7,295 nucleotides of DNA, taken from contig JAHFUH010000275.1 in the NCBI GenBank assembly GCA_023265215.1, forward strand, positions 1 through 7,295. The letters are read 5' to 3'. Both the position numbers and the translations under genes were made by a program. Numbering within the stretch: position 1 is the first letter of the stretch; each line of letters starts with the position of its first letter. The DNA comes from Acidobacteriota bacterium (GTDB lineage: Bacteria; Acidobacteriota; UBA6911). Below, piece after piece: positions 1 through 5,833 of this stretch. Below the pieces are notes generated by a model that was given only the letters and a program-made list of their open reading frames with translations, made no database searches and was not told the origin of the DNA.

Positions 1-26
1 AATCAATATTCTGTTAGGAGATTCGA

Positions 27-1361
27 ATGGCTGCAACCAAAAGCATCGATGCGGAACTCAAACGTCCGGCGAATATTGCCGAAACGGGTCTTGGAACAGG
101 CATGATCAGCGATCTGGCGATCAAGAGTATTTACTTTTCCGGTGAAATGACCGGCGCGAAACTGGCTCAAACGCTTAAATTGCCTTACCAAGGAATCGTC
201 CAGCCAATCCTGGAGTTTCTGGACAGAGAAGAACTCGTAGGGATATCCGGCGGAACCGGAACGAGCGAGCGCAACTTCCGTTATGTGCTTTCGCGCAAAG
301 GCCTCGATCGGGTGCGGGACGCTCTCAGTCAGAATGGGTATGCCGGGGCGGCACCGGTCCCGATTGATAGCTACAACAGGGCTCTCCGGCAACAGGGTTT
401 GGGCGGAATAAAGAGCATCCAGGAAGAGACCGTAAAATCCGCATATGACGGACTGGTCATCAATGCAGCCATGTTCGACAAAATCGGTCCGGCGCTCAAT
501 TCAGGCCGTTCGGTTTTTCTGTACGGACCTCCCGGCAACGGCAAGACCACGATAGCAAAGGGCATGGCCCGGCTGCTTGGCCGCGATCCCATATACATTC
601 CCCATGCCGTCGAGGTGGATGGGCAGATCATCAAAGTTTTTGATGAATTCAACCACAAGCGCATTGAGGAAGCGGCGACAAAAGCTCAAGTGCCGGACTG
701 GATGGAGTCGACCGACACTGCGGAATCCCAGGGAGTGGACGAGCGCTGGGTGAAAATCGAGCGACCTATCGTGATGGTCGGAGGAGAGCTTAACCTGGAA
801 AGCCTGGACCTGATCTTCAATCCGGTAGCGCATTATTATGAAGCGCCATTTCAAATGAAGGCAAATGGCGGCATGTTCCTGATCGACGACTTCGGCCGGC
901 AGCGAATGAATCCGAAAGACCTTTTAAACCGCTGGATCGTTCCGCTGGAAACACGCATCGACTTTCTGACTTTGCACACCGGAAAGAAGATTGAAATTCC
1001 ATTTGAGCAGCTGGTTGTATTTTCAACCAATCTGAATCCTGCCGACCTGTGCGATGACGCCTTTTTGCGACGCATACGCCACAAGATCCTGGTTGGCGAT
1101 CCGACGTTGGAGGAGTTCAAAACGGTATTTCAGATTGTGGCCAAGGCTCGTAGAGTTGCGTGGAGTGACGAAGGATTTTCCCATCTGATCGAACAGCATT
1201 ACACCAAAACCAACCGGGCACTTAAAAACAGTCATCCCAGGGACTTGCTTGACCAATTGATTGACCTTGCCAAATATCGGGGATCAGAAATGGCGATGAC
1301 CCCCGCGCTGATGGACCTCGCCGCCGGTGCCTATTTTGCAGACCTGAACATATCGACTTAA
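27..1361 (+). CDS. AAA+ ATPase with N-terminal winged-helix-like region
   Basis: This is a complete 444-residue protein. AGGAG at 16-20 lies 6 bases before the ATG and fixes the start. Residues about 28-105 look like a winged-helix fold: a helix-rich stretch, then a strand pair around EELVGISGG and FRYVLSRKGLDRV. The ATPase core follows: Walker A GPPGNGKT (167-174), Walker B FLIDDFG (284-290, with Asp-Asp rather than Asp-Glu), a sensor-1-like FSTN (332-335), a possible arginine finger in FLRR (346-349) and a sensor-2-like HPRD (403-406). These motifs support ATP binding and hydrolysis by an oligomeric AAA+ machine, closest in feel to the MoxR/AAA_5 type. The N-terminus could bind DNA or a partner protein. 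It is not a Tad motor: TadA/CpaF is a different family. It is separated from the pilus genes by about 500 bp and its sequence is visibly richer in G+C, so a joint operon is doubtful. The substrate is unknown. Confidence 0.9.
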   Translation: MAATKSIDAELKRPANIAETGLGTGMISDLAIKSIYFSGEMTGAKLAQTLKLPYQGIVQPILEFLDREELVGISGGTGTSERNFRYVLSRKGLDRVRDALSQNGYAGAAPVPIDSYNRALRQQGLGGIKSIQEETVKSAYDGLVINAAMFDKIGPALNSGRSVFLYGPPGNGKTTIAKGMARLLGRDPIYIPHAVEVDGQIIKVFDEFNHKRIEEAATKAQVPDWMESTDTAESQGVDERWVKIERPIVMVGGELNLESLDLIFNPVAHYYEAPFQMKANGGMFLIDDFGRQRMNPKDLLNRWIVPLETRIDFLTLHTGKKIEIPFEQLVVFSTNLNPADLCDDAFLRRIRHKILVGDPTLEEFKTVFQIVAKARRVAWSDEGFSHLIEQHYTKTNRALKNSHPRDLLDQLIDLAKYRGSEMAMTPALMDLAAGAYFADLNIST

Positions 1362-1423
1362 CAGCGAATGGAGCGCGGGTAGCATTTTTTCGAGAAGATA
1401 AGTCATCATCAACAACTGCCTGA

Positions 1424-1593
1424 CGTCCTGGGAGCGCCGGCGTCCTCGCCGGCACACAGGTACCCAAACCTAAAATTTCCAAATAAGTCAAAGGGCTGCA
1501 GCGGCTTGTGTGGTTTTTGTCGAGCAAGTTTTGCAATTGTGAATATAGGCCGGCAAGCCGCCGGCGCTCCCAGGACGGATCCGTCGGCTTGCC
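1424..1593. repeat. Inverted pair of GC-rich palindromic (REP-like) elements
   Basis: The left arm CGTCCTGGGAGCGCCGGC (1424-1441) is matched base for base by its reverse complement at 1560-1577, an 18-base perfect inverted repeat that extends one further pair (1442/1559). Each arm also folds alone. On the left, GCCGGCG (1436-1442) pairs with CGCCGGC (1447-1453) around a TCCT loop. On the right, GCCGGC (1549-1554) pairs with 1560-1565. Beyond the right arm are the perfect palindrome GACGGATCCGTC (1574-1585) and a 9-bp stem GGCAAGCCG (1552-1560) with CGGCTTGCC (1585-1593). From memory, similar GGGAGCGCCGGCG...CGCCGGC palindromes are dispersed in acidobacterial, verrucomicrobial and planctomycete genomes. 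Two inverted copies would resemble a REP doublet. In RNA it could also act as a strong structural barrier between the ATPase gene and the pilus genes. Confidence 0.75.
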
Positions 1594-1726
1594 TCCATTT
1601 CAACTGACAATTGAAATTATTATAATTATGCCTGCAGAGTAAGAATTTCGGCGCAAAGGTCGCTTTGGGGTCATCGTGGAGGTAGTTTTTTGCGTAAGAC
1701 ATTGGAAGAACAAAGGAAAATATAGA

Positions 1727-1757
1727 TTGACTCACAGACATAGCTATGAAATAAGAT
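1727..1757 (+). promoter_or_regulatory. Possible sigma-70-type promoter for the pilus operon
   Basis: TTGACT (1727-1732) is a good -35 match. TAAGAT (1752-1757) is a fair -10 match at a longer than ideal spacing of 19. It would start a transcript near 1764 and place the hairpin at 1794-1830 in the 5' untranslated leader of the first pilin. The match is modest in a generally AT-rich stretch. TATAAT at 1621-1626 is a better -10 but lacks a good -35 at the right distance. Confidence 0.25.
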
Positions 1758-1793
1758 ATAGAATCTGGAATAATTGTTTCCCATTATTGGAAT

Positions 1794-1830
1794 ATCTCCA
1801 ACCAACCTTTTGGAATCGTTGGGTGGGGAT
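1794..1830 (+). promoter_or_regulatory. Strong hairpin just upstream of the first pilin's RBS
   Basis: ATCTCCAACCAAC (1794-1806) pairs with GTTGGGTGGGGAT (1818-1830) around an 11-base loop. Twelve of 13 positions pair, one of them G-U, with a single A/G mismatch inside. It ends 10 bases before the Shine-Dalgarno AGAAAGGAG (1841-1849) and leaves that site single-stranded. No T-run follows, so it is not an intrinsic terminator. A 5' stem of this kind could protect an abundant pilin mRNA or bind a regulator. The fold is seen directly. Its role is inferred. Confidence 0.55.
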
Positions 1831-1856
1831 TTGCGATTTCAGAAAGGAGAGAAACA

Positions 1857-2060
1857 ATGTTATCGCTGATTAGAAATTGTGCTTCTTCTATAAAGGTTCG
1901 ATTGATCCATCCACTGGAAGATGAATCCGGCCAGGGAATGGTGGAATACGTGCTGATCATTGCACTTATCGCCGTAGCAGTCATTGCTTTCCTGCCCGGC
2001 GTTGCAACCGCTATCAATAAGGTTCTGACAGACATAACCACCAAACTAAACGGAGCCTAG
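1857..2060 (+). CDS. flp: Flp-family major prepilin (copy 1)
   Basis: This 67-residue protein is the probable main subunit of the type IVc pilus. The ATG is preceded by a strong Shine-Dalgarno, AGAAAGGAG (1841-1849). A basic leader ends in DESG, and the class III cleavage site lies between Gly25 and Gln26. This places the conserved Glu30-Tyr31 at positions +5 and +6 of the mature protein, the Flp signature (QGMVEY). The hydrophobic helix VLIIALIAVAVIAFLPG follows, then a short amphipathic tail ending LNGA. The mature chain would be about 42 residues, typical of Flp pilins. Leader removal needs a prepilin peptidase that is not in this window. It is the first gene of the pilus set and has the best ribosome binding site, as expected for the most abundant product. 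Confidence 0.93.
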   Translation: MLSLIRNCASSIKVRLIHPLEDESGQGMVEYVLIIALIAVAVIAFLPGVATAINKVLTDITTKLNGA

Positions 2061-2126
2061 AACAGCGGCTTTTATATTGATATTGAAGCGGCATTTGAGA
2101 TTGCTGGTTTCCTTTGTGGTGTAAGT

Positions 2127-2318
2127 GTGTTTGCAATTAGTTTTCGTTCAGAAAGCAAGAACCTCGCCTGTTGTTTTCAGGATGATTCGGGGCAAGGAAT
2201 GGTGGAGTATGTCTTGGTGATCATGTTGATTGCCATGGCAGTAATCGCATTCTTGCCACCCGTGGCTCAGGCACTGATAAAACTAATTAACCAAATTTCC
2301 GCTGCGGTCAAAATTTAG
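2127..2318 (+). CDS. Flp-family prepilin (copy 2)
   Basis: This is a 63-residue paralogue of the preceding pilin. The core DDSGQGMVEYVLVIMLIAMAVIAFLPPVAQ is nearly the same, with cleavage expected between Gly22 and Gln23 and Glu27-Tyr28 at +5/+6. The leader differs and carries a Cys-Cys pair (15-16). The tail is IKLINQISAAVKI. The start is a GTG with no convincing Shine-Dalgarno, and no in-frame ATG or TTG lies between the previous stop and this codon. The start is therefore less certain than the identity. Weak initiation would give a lower level than copy 1. It may be a minor pilin, an alternative subunit or a diverging duplicate. It sits in the same reading frame as copy 1, separated by the TAG at 2058 and 22 sense codons. 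Confidence 0.85.
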   Translation: MFAISFRSESKNLACCFQDDSGQGMVEYVLVIMLIAMAVIAFLPPVAQALIKLINQISAAVKI

Positions 2319-2374
2319 AAGCCCTTGATTTTCTTCAGTTTTGTTTGCACTTGTTGACGGTGCATGCGGTGGTT

Positions 2375-2800
2375 ATGGCACGGCACGTGAACGTTATTCG
2401 CCAGGAAAAGGGAGCGATTCTGGTAGAAGCAACCTTCACGATGCTTATTTTCTTGATGCTGATCTTTGGGATTGCGGAAATCGGGCGGCTTATCCAGGTT
2501 CAACACGCATTAACGAATGCAGCTCGCGAAGGCGCCCGATTTGCAGTAGCGCCAGGATCGTCTATTGCCACAAGTCCTGGCCAGCTTCCCAGCGATGCCG
2601 AGATCCAAACATTTATAAACGGATTTCTCGGAAGCAGCATCGTATCCTCATCGCCTAATATAATTACAGACACAGCGACGACTCCCGGATATACAATTGT
2701 TAGTGTTAAGTGTCAATACAAGCCGATGACAGGATTATTCCCTTTTCTAAAAATTAATCTTGCCGGAAGCTCATCGATGAGAAATGAAACAGCGCCATAG
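2375..2800 (+). CDS. tadE: TadE-like minor pseudopilin (first)
   Basis: This protein has 141 residues from the ATG at 2375. In-frame TTG (2345) and GTG codons upstream would add up to 10 residues, and no start has a clear Shine-Dalgarno. A short basic N-terminus, MARHVNVIRQEKG, is followed by AILVEAT, which puts Glu18 at +5 after Gly13 as in class III prepilins. A membrane helix (about 19-38) follows. IGRLIQVQHALTNAAREGARFAVAP is the characteristic TadE region just after the helix. The C-terminal part is periplasmic, with a single Cys in VKCQYKP. TadE-like proteins are processed by the same peptidase as Flp and help assemble the pilus at the inner membrane. It overlaps the next gene by 17 bases, which suggests translational coupling. 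Confidence 0.88.
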   Translation: MARHVNVIRQEKGAILVEATFTMLIFLMLIFGIAEIGRLIQVQHALTNAAREGARFAVAPGSSIATSPGQLPSDAEIQTFINGFLGSSIVSSSPNIITDTATTPGYTIVSVKCQYKPMTGLFPFLKINLAGSSSMRNETAP

Positions 2801-3272
2801 AATCTTGCGAAAGAATTGGCGGAAGGATGATCAGGGAGCGGCCCTGGTTGAATTTGCCTTGGTGTTGCCATTGCTTCTGTTGCTTCTGCTGGCAACTGTT
2901 GAATTTGGATATGCGTTTCGAACGCATCAGATTCTTCAAAATGCGGTGCGTGAAGGTGCTCGTTTTTCGGCTCTTCCCGGCAATGAAGTTTCATCGCTTA
3001 ATCCAAATGCCACGGAGGCGGCCGTAAAGAAGAAAGTAATTGACTATTGCACAAGTGCGCATCTCAATCCTGTAGTGACAGAAGCGCAAATTACAATTAA
3101 TCAGCACTTCCCGATCAATTACTCGAGCGCTACTGTGGATGGGGTAACAGGTGTTCAAGGATCGCAAATAACGGTCGATTATCCGCACAATCTTTTATTC
3201 GGCGGGGCTATGTTGCCGATTAGCGGCTCAATAACCCTTCATGCGGGTGTAGTCTTTCGCAACATGTATTAG
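2784..3272 (+). CDS. TadE-like minor pseudopilin (second)
   Basis: This 162-residue protein is homologous to its upstream neighbour. The positively charged leader ends at DDQG (Gly18) and is followed by AALVEFALVLP, giving the class III site with Glu23-Phe24 at +5/+6. A leucine-rich membrane helix runs to about residue 42. FRTHQILQNAVREGARFSALPG matches the post-helix TadE segment. The remainder is a small periplasmic domain rich in beta-forming residues, ending GVVFRNMY. The ATG lies inside the end of the previous gene and has no strong Shine-Dalgarno of its own, so it is probably translated by coupling. A TadE plus TadF pair is usual in tad loci. This copy could fill the TadF role, but its sequence looks TadE-like. 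Confidence 0.9.
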   Translation: MKQRHRILRKNWRKDDQGAALVEFALVLPLLLLLLLATVEFGYAFRTHQILQNAVREGARFSALPGNEVSSLNPNATEAAVKKKVIDYCTSAHLNPVVTEAQITINQHFPINYSSATVDGVTGVQGSQITVDYPHNLLFGGAMLPISGSITLHAGVVFRNMY

Positions 3273-3293
3273 GGTTCGCCCGGGAGCGTTTCG

Positions 3294-4166
3294 ATGAACC
3301 GAAATCGCATGTTATTGGTAGGGGTAATCGCTCTAATCTTAAGCTTGCCCTTGGCTTATTTGGTTTATACCCAAGGCAGAACCCCCAAGATTCCGACAAA
3401 GCCAAAAGTAGTTGCGAAAACACATATTCTTCCAGGCATGTTGTTTACAGACGAAAATACAGCCCTCATGCAATTCCCGATATACCAATCTGCCACCAAA
3501 AGCTATGATGACCCGAAAAAGGTAGAAAAAAGAGTTGCGAAGGTGGAGATGTTTGCGAATGACATCATAACCGAGGAAAAACTTGTCGAAGAAGGCGCAA
3601 TAGGTGGGCTGACTGCTGTAATTGAAACGAACAAGCGGGCAATATCAGTCAAGGTGGACTCCGTTATTGGAGTGGCAGGTTTTGTGCTGCCCGGAACCTA
3701 CGTAGATGTAATAGCCACCGGACAGCCTGCCAACAGCGACGATCTTGTGTCAAAGGTAATTGTAGAAAATGTAAAGGTCCTGACCGCCGACAAGATTCTC
3801 GAAAGAGATCCAAAGGGTGAAGCCAAGGATTCAAAGGTAGTCACGCTTCTTGTAGACCCGGAACAAGCTAGAAATATTGCTCTTGCATCGACCGACGGAC
3901 ACATCCAGCTTGCTTTGCGCAATTCCCTGGATGCAAAGATAGAGGCTCCCCCACCAATAACCAAAAAACAGCTTTACACCCAAGATCAGCCGCCAAGAAT
4001 AAAAGAAATTATAAAGGCGGATGGCAATAAGCCTACAGCGAAGCATACGCCTAAGCCCACGCCTCCGCATCCTCGACAACCTATAAAAGTTGAGGAGAGG
4101 ATGGGAGCTACTCAAAAATTACACGAAGTGGATGTAGAAGCAGCGGTAGCGTTAGAGCAGCCATAA
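3294..4166 (+). CDS. cpaB: CpaB/RcpC pilus assembly protein
   Basis: This protein has 290 residues. GGGAG (3282-3286) lies 7 bases before the ATG. A single N-terminal membrane helix (about 7-26) anchors a periplasmic body. Residues about 36-100 form an SAF-like domain (VVAKTHILPGMLFTDENTAL, then DIITEEKL). Residues about 107-210 match the RcpC/CpaB core: KRAISVKVDSVIGVAGFVLPG, YVDVIATG, and later VVTLLVDPEQARNIALAS. CpaB works with the CpaC secretin in the periplasm and probably helps assemble or gate the channel. The C-terminal stretch (about 215-290) is low in complexity and rich in Pro and Lys (KPTAKHTPKPTPPHP), so it is probably an unfolded extension that could reach the peptidoglycan or the secretin. 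The next gene follows after 25 bases, the usual cpaB-cpaC pairing. Confidence 0.93.
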   Translation: MNRNRMLLVGVIALILSLPLAYLVYTQGRTPKIPTKPKVVAKTHILPGMLFTDENTALMQFPIYQSATKSYDDPKKVEKRVAKVEMFANDIITEEKLVEEGAIGGLTAVIETNKRAISVKVDSVIGVAGFVLPGTYVDVIATGQPANSDDLVSKVIVENVKVLTADKILERDPKGEAKDSKVVTLLVDPEQARNIALASTDGHIQLALRNSLDAKIEAPPPITKKQLYTQDQPPRIKEIIKADGNKPTAKHTPKPTPPHPRQPIKVEERMGATQKLHEVDVEAAVALEQP

Positions 4167-4191
4167 TTTACCCATGCTGGTGGAAAGAGCG

Positions 4192-5820
4192 ATGGCACAA
4201 ACGAAAACGATCGGCAAATTCTGTATTGTGGAATTTATCTGTTTAATGTTTACACTCTTGCCGGCAATTGGGCATGCGGCGCCTGCCCAATCATCAACCG
4301 GCCAGGCATCTGCAAAAATACCGGAACAGAATAAGACGGAAATGATTATTGCCGGAGGAAACCTTCAGGTAGATTCCGGGAAATCGCTGGTCGTATACAC
4401 CAACCAGGAACTGAAGGGGATTTCGGTTGCAGATCCTGCTATTGCAAATGCCAGTGTTATTTCTTCCAATAAAATCCTGATAAACGGATTGAAAGCGGGC
4501 CGGACAACCCTGTTGTACTGGAATGACAAATTCATCGTGTCCTCTTATGATCTGCAGGTGCAAATGGATTTGGCGCCTTTGCGCAATCAGATCAGGCTTC
4601 TCTTTCCCAAAGAAGATATCAATGTCAGCCCTTCTGGTGGATCGCTCATCCTTACCGGCACGGTATCCTCCCCCGCAGTATCGGCGCGGGCTGAAGCTAT
4701 CGCTAAAACTGAATCCGCCGCAGTAATCAATATGTTGGGAATGCCCAGTGTGAGCGATGCCAGTTTGGAAACTCTGCGGAAAACCCTGCAGGAAATTTAC
4801 CCAAAAGAAAAACTTAATTTGAGTCTTTCCGGAGATTTGCTTGTTCTTTACGGATCGCCTTCCACTCCTGAAATAGCCACACGCGCGGAATCCCTGTTGA
4901 AGGCCTCTTCCAAAAATGTGGTAAGCATGCTGGATATTCCGCGCATCGGTGACGTAGTTTCGTTAAAAGTCCGGATTGCCGAAGTCCAGCGTTCGGCTTT
5001 GCAGACATTTGGAGCTCACTTGTCGCTCCTGCAAAAAAACAGCGCTGCTTCTTCGCCTTCAAATGCTGGGGCTGGAAGCTTATTGCAGGGCAGAGATACC
5101 GATGGGAAACAATTGTTAGGCAGTGCCTTCAGCCTGACCGATATAGGCCAGCTGTTTTTGTTCCAACCGGATACAGACATATCGGCGATCATCAAAGCTC
5201 TGGTTGAGCGCAATCTCGCGCAAATACTGGCGGAACCGACTCTGCTGGCTGCAAACGGGAAAGAAGCCAGTTTCCTGGCCGGCGGCGAACTCCCTATCCC
5301 GATAGCCCAGGGAAGTTCGGGCGGCTCCCTGCAATTCACAATTTTGTGGAAAGAGTTCGGTGTGCGCCTTAAATTTGTTGCCGATGTTTTAAGTAATCAA
5401 CTCATACATATGAAAGTTGCGCCGGAGGTCAGTTCCCTGGACTTCGCTAATGGCGTCAGCCTGCCCGGGAGTTCAAAACCGATTCCTGCTATTTCCACTC
5501 GAAAAGCAGAAACCGAGGTCGAGCTGTTGAACGGTCAGAGCTTTGCTATTGCGGGACTCATTGACAATCGGCTCATCGAAAGCGCCTCCAAGATACCCGG
5601 GTTAGGCGACATTCCAATCCTCGGCAATCTGTTCAGAAGCAAAGCATACCAGCGGAATAACACTGAACTGCTGGTGCTTGTGACGCCACAAATAGTCAAG
5701 CCGCTGAACCCAGACCAATTGCCGTCCACTCCTAATTTCCCCCGCCCTTTTCTGGACAACCAAAAGTTCGACGGTAAAAAGGGAGAGCTTCCAGCCCAGA
5801 AAGATAAAAAACAGCCCTGA
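4192..5820 (+). CDS. cpaC: CpaC/RcpA outer-membrane secretin of the Tad pilus
   Basis: I chose the ATG at 4192 (542 residues) because GGAAAGAG lies just upstream. The in-frame ATG at 4174 adds six residues but has no ribosome binding site. A signal peptide (about 1-30, ending IGHAA) exports it. Residues about 55-125 match the pilus/secretin N-terminal domain (VDSGKSLVVYTNQELKGISVADPAIANASVI). Two BON-like repeats follow (about 127-185 and 192-250). The secretin domain occupies about 255-505: VSLKVRIAEVQRSAL, a Gly/Ser-rich insertion, ILAEPTLLAANGKEASFLAGGELPIP, and the family signature IPGLGDIPILGNLFRS. The C-terminal tail after 505 is hydrophilic and rich in Pro and Lys. The product forms the multimeric pore through which the Flp pilus leaves the cell. 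It lies between cpaB and a tadG-like gene, as expected. Confidence 0.95.
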   Translation: MAQTKTIGKFCIVEFICLMFTLLPAIGHAAPAQSSTGQASAKIPEQNKTEMIIAGGNLQVDSGKSLVVYTNQELKGISVADPAIANASVISSNKILINGLKAGRTTLLYWNDKFIVSSYDLQVQMDLAPLRNQIRLLFPKEDINVSPSGGSLILTGTVSSPAVSARAEAIAKTESAAVINMLGMPSVSDASLETLRKTLQEIYPKEKLNLSLSGDLLVLYGSPSTPEIATRAESLLKASSKNVVSMLDIPRIGDVVSLKVRIAEVQRSALQTFGAHLSLLQKNSAASSPSNAGAGSLLQGRDTDGKQLLGSAFSLTDIGQLFLFQPDTDISAIIKALVERNLAQILAEPTLLAANGKEASFLAGGELPIPIAQGSSGGSLQFTILWKEFGVRLKFVADVLSNQLIHMKVAPEVSSLDFANGVSLPGSSKPIPAISTRKAETEVELLNGQSFAIAGLIDNRLIESASKIPGLGDIPILGNLFRSKAYQRNNTELLVLVTPQIVKPLNPDQLPSTPNFPRPFLDNQKFDGKKGELPAQKDKKQP

Positions 5821-5833
5821 CTGGGAAGGTCTC

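Larger units (their letters stand above)
1362..1856. other. Long intergenic region before the pilus operon
   Basis: No convincing gene lies in these 495 bases. The short open frames on both strands run across palindromes or into the pilin gene in another frame, and their translations have no recognisable domain. The first part (1362-1423) carries a T-run at 1385-1390 but no good stem in front of it. The middle (1424-1593) holds the GC-rich palindromic repeats. From about 1600 the sequence turns strongly AT-rich, with a perfect 13-base palindrome at 1615-1627 that contains TATAAT (1621-1626). It ends with three TGGAAT copies and a hairpin ahead of the first pilin. The pilus operon promoter most likely lies here. 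Confidence 0.75.

Noticed and set aside
1364..1392. Terminator for the ATPase gene ending in the T-run at 1385-1390
   Set aside because: No stable GC-rich stem lies directly before the T-run. The palindromic repeats downstream are a more likely barrier.
1512..1525. Second sigma-54-like spacing (GG-N10-GC)
   Set aside because: The -12 part reads GAGC instead of TTGC, and it lies inside the repeat-flanked segment far from the pilin start.
1222..1536. 104-codon reverse-strand open frame containing VPARTPALPGRQ
   Set aside because: The peptide motif is just the translation of the GC-rich palindrome. The frame also runs antisense to the ATPase end and has no domain.
1424..1593. CRISPR array or insertion sequence ends
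   Set aside because: There are only two inverted copies, with no regular direct repeats or spacers, no transposase frame between them and no obvious target duplication.
1676..1873. 65-codon open frame overlapping the start of the first pilin
   Set aside because: It runs through the leader hairpin, overlaps the real pilin start in another frame and shows no domain or good ribosome binding site.
2052..2075. Possible attenuator: GGAGCC pairing with GGCTTT then TTTTAT at the end of the first pilin
   Set aside because: Only four Watson-Crick pairs plus two G-U pairs, so the stem is too weak to call a terminator. It would fit partial attenuation after flp but is not supported enough.
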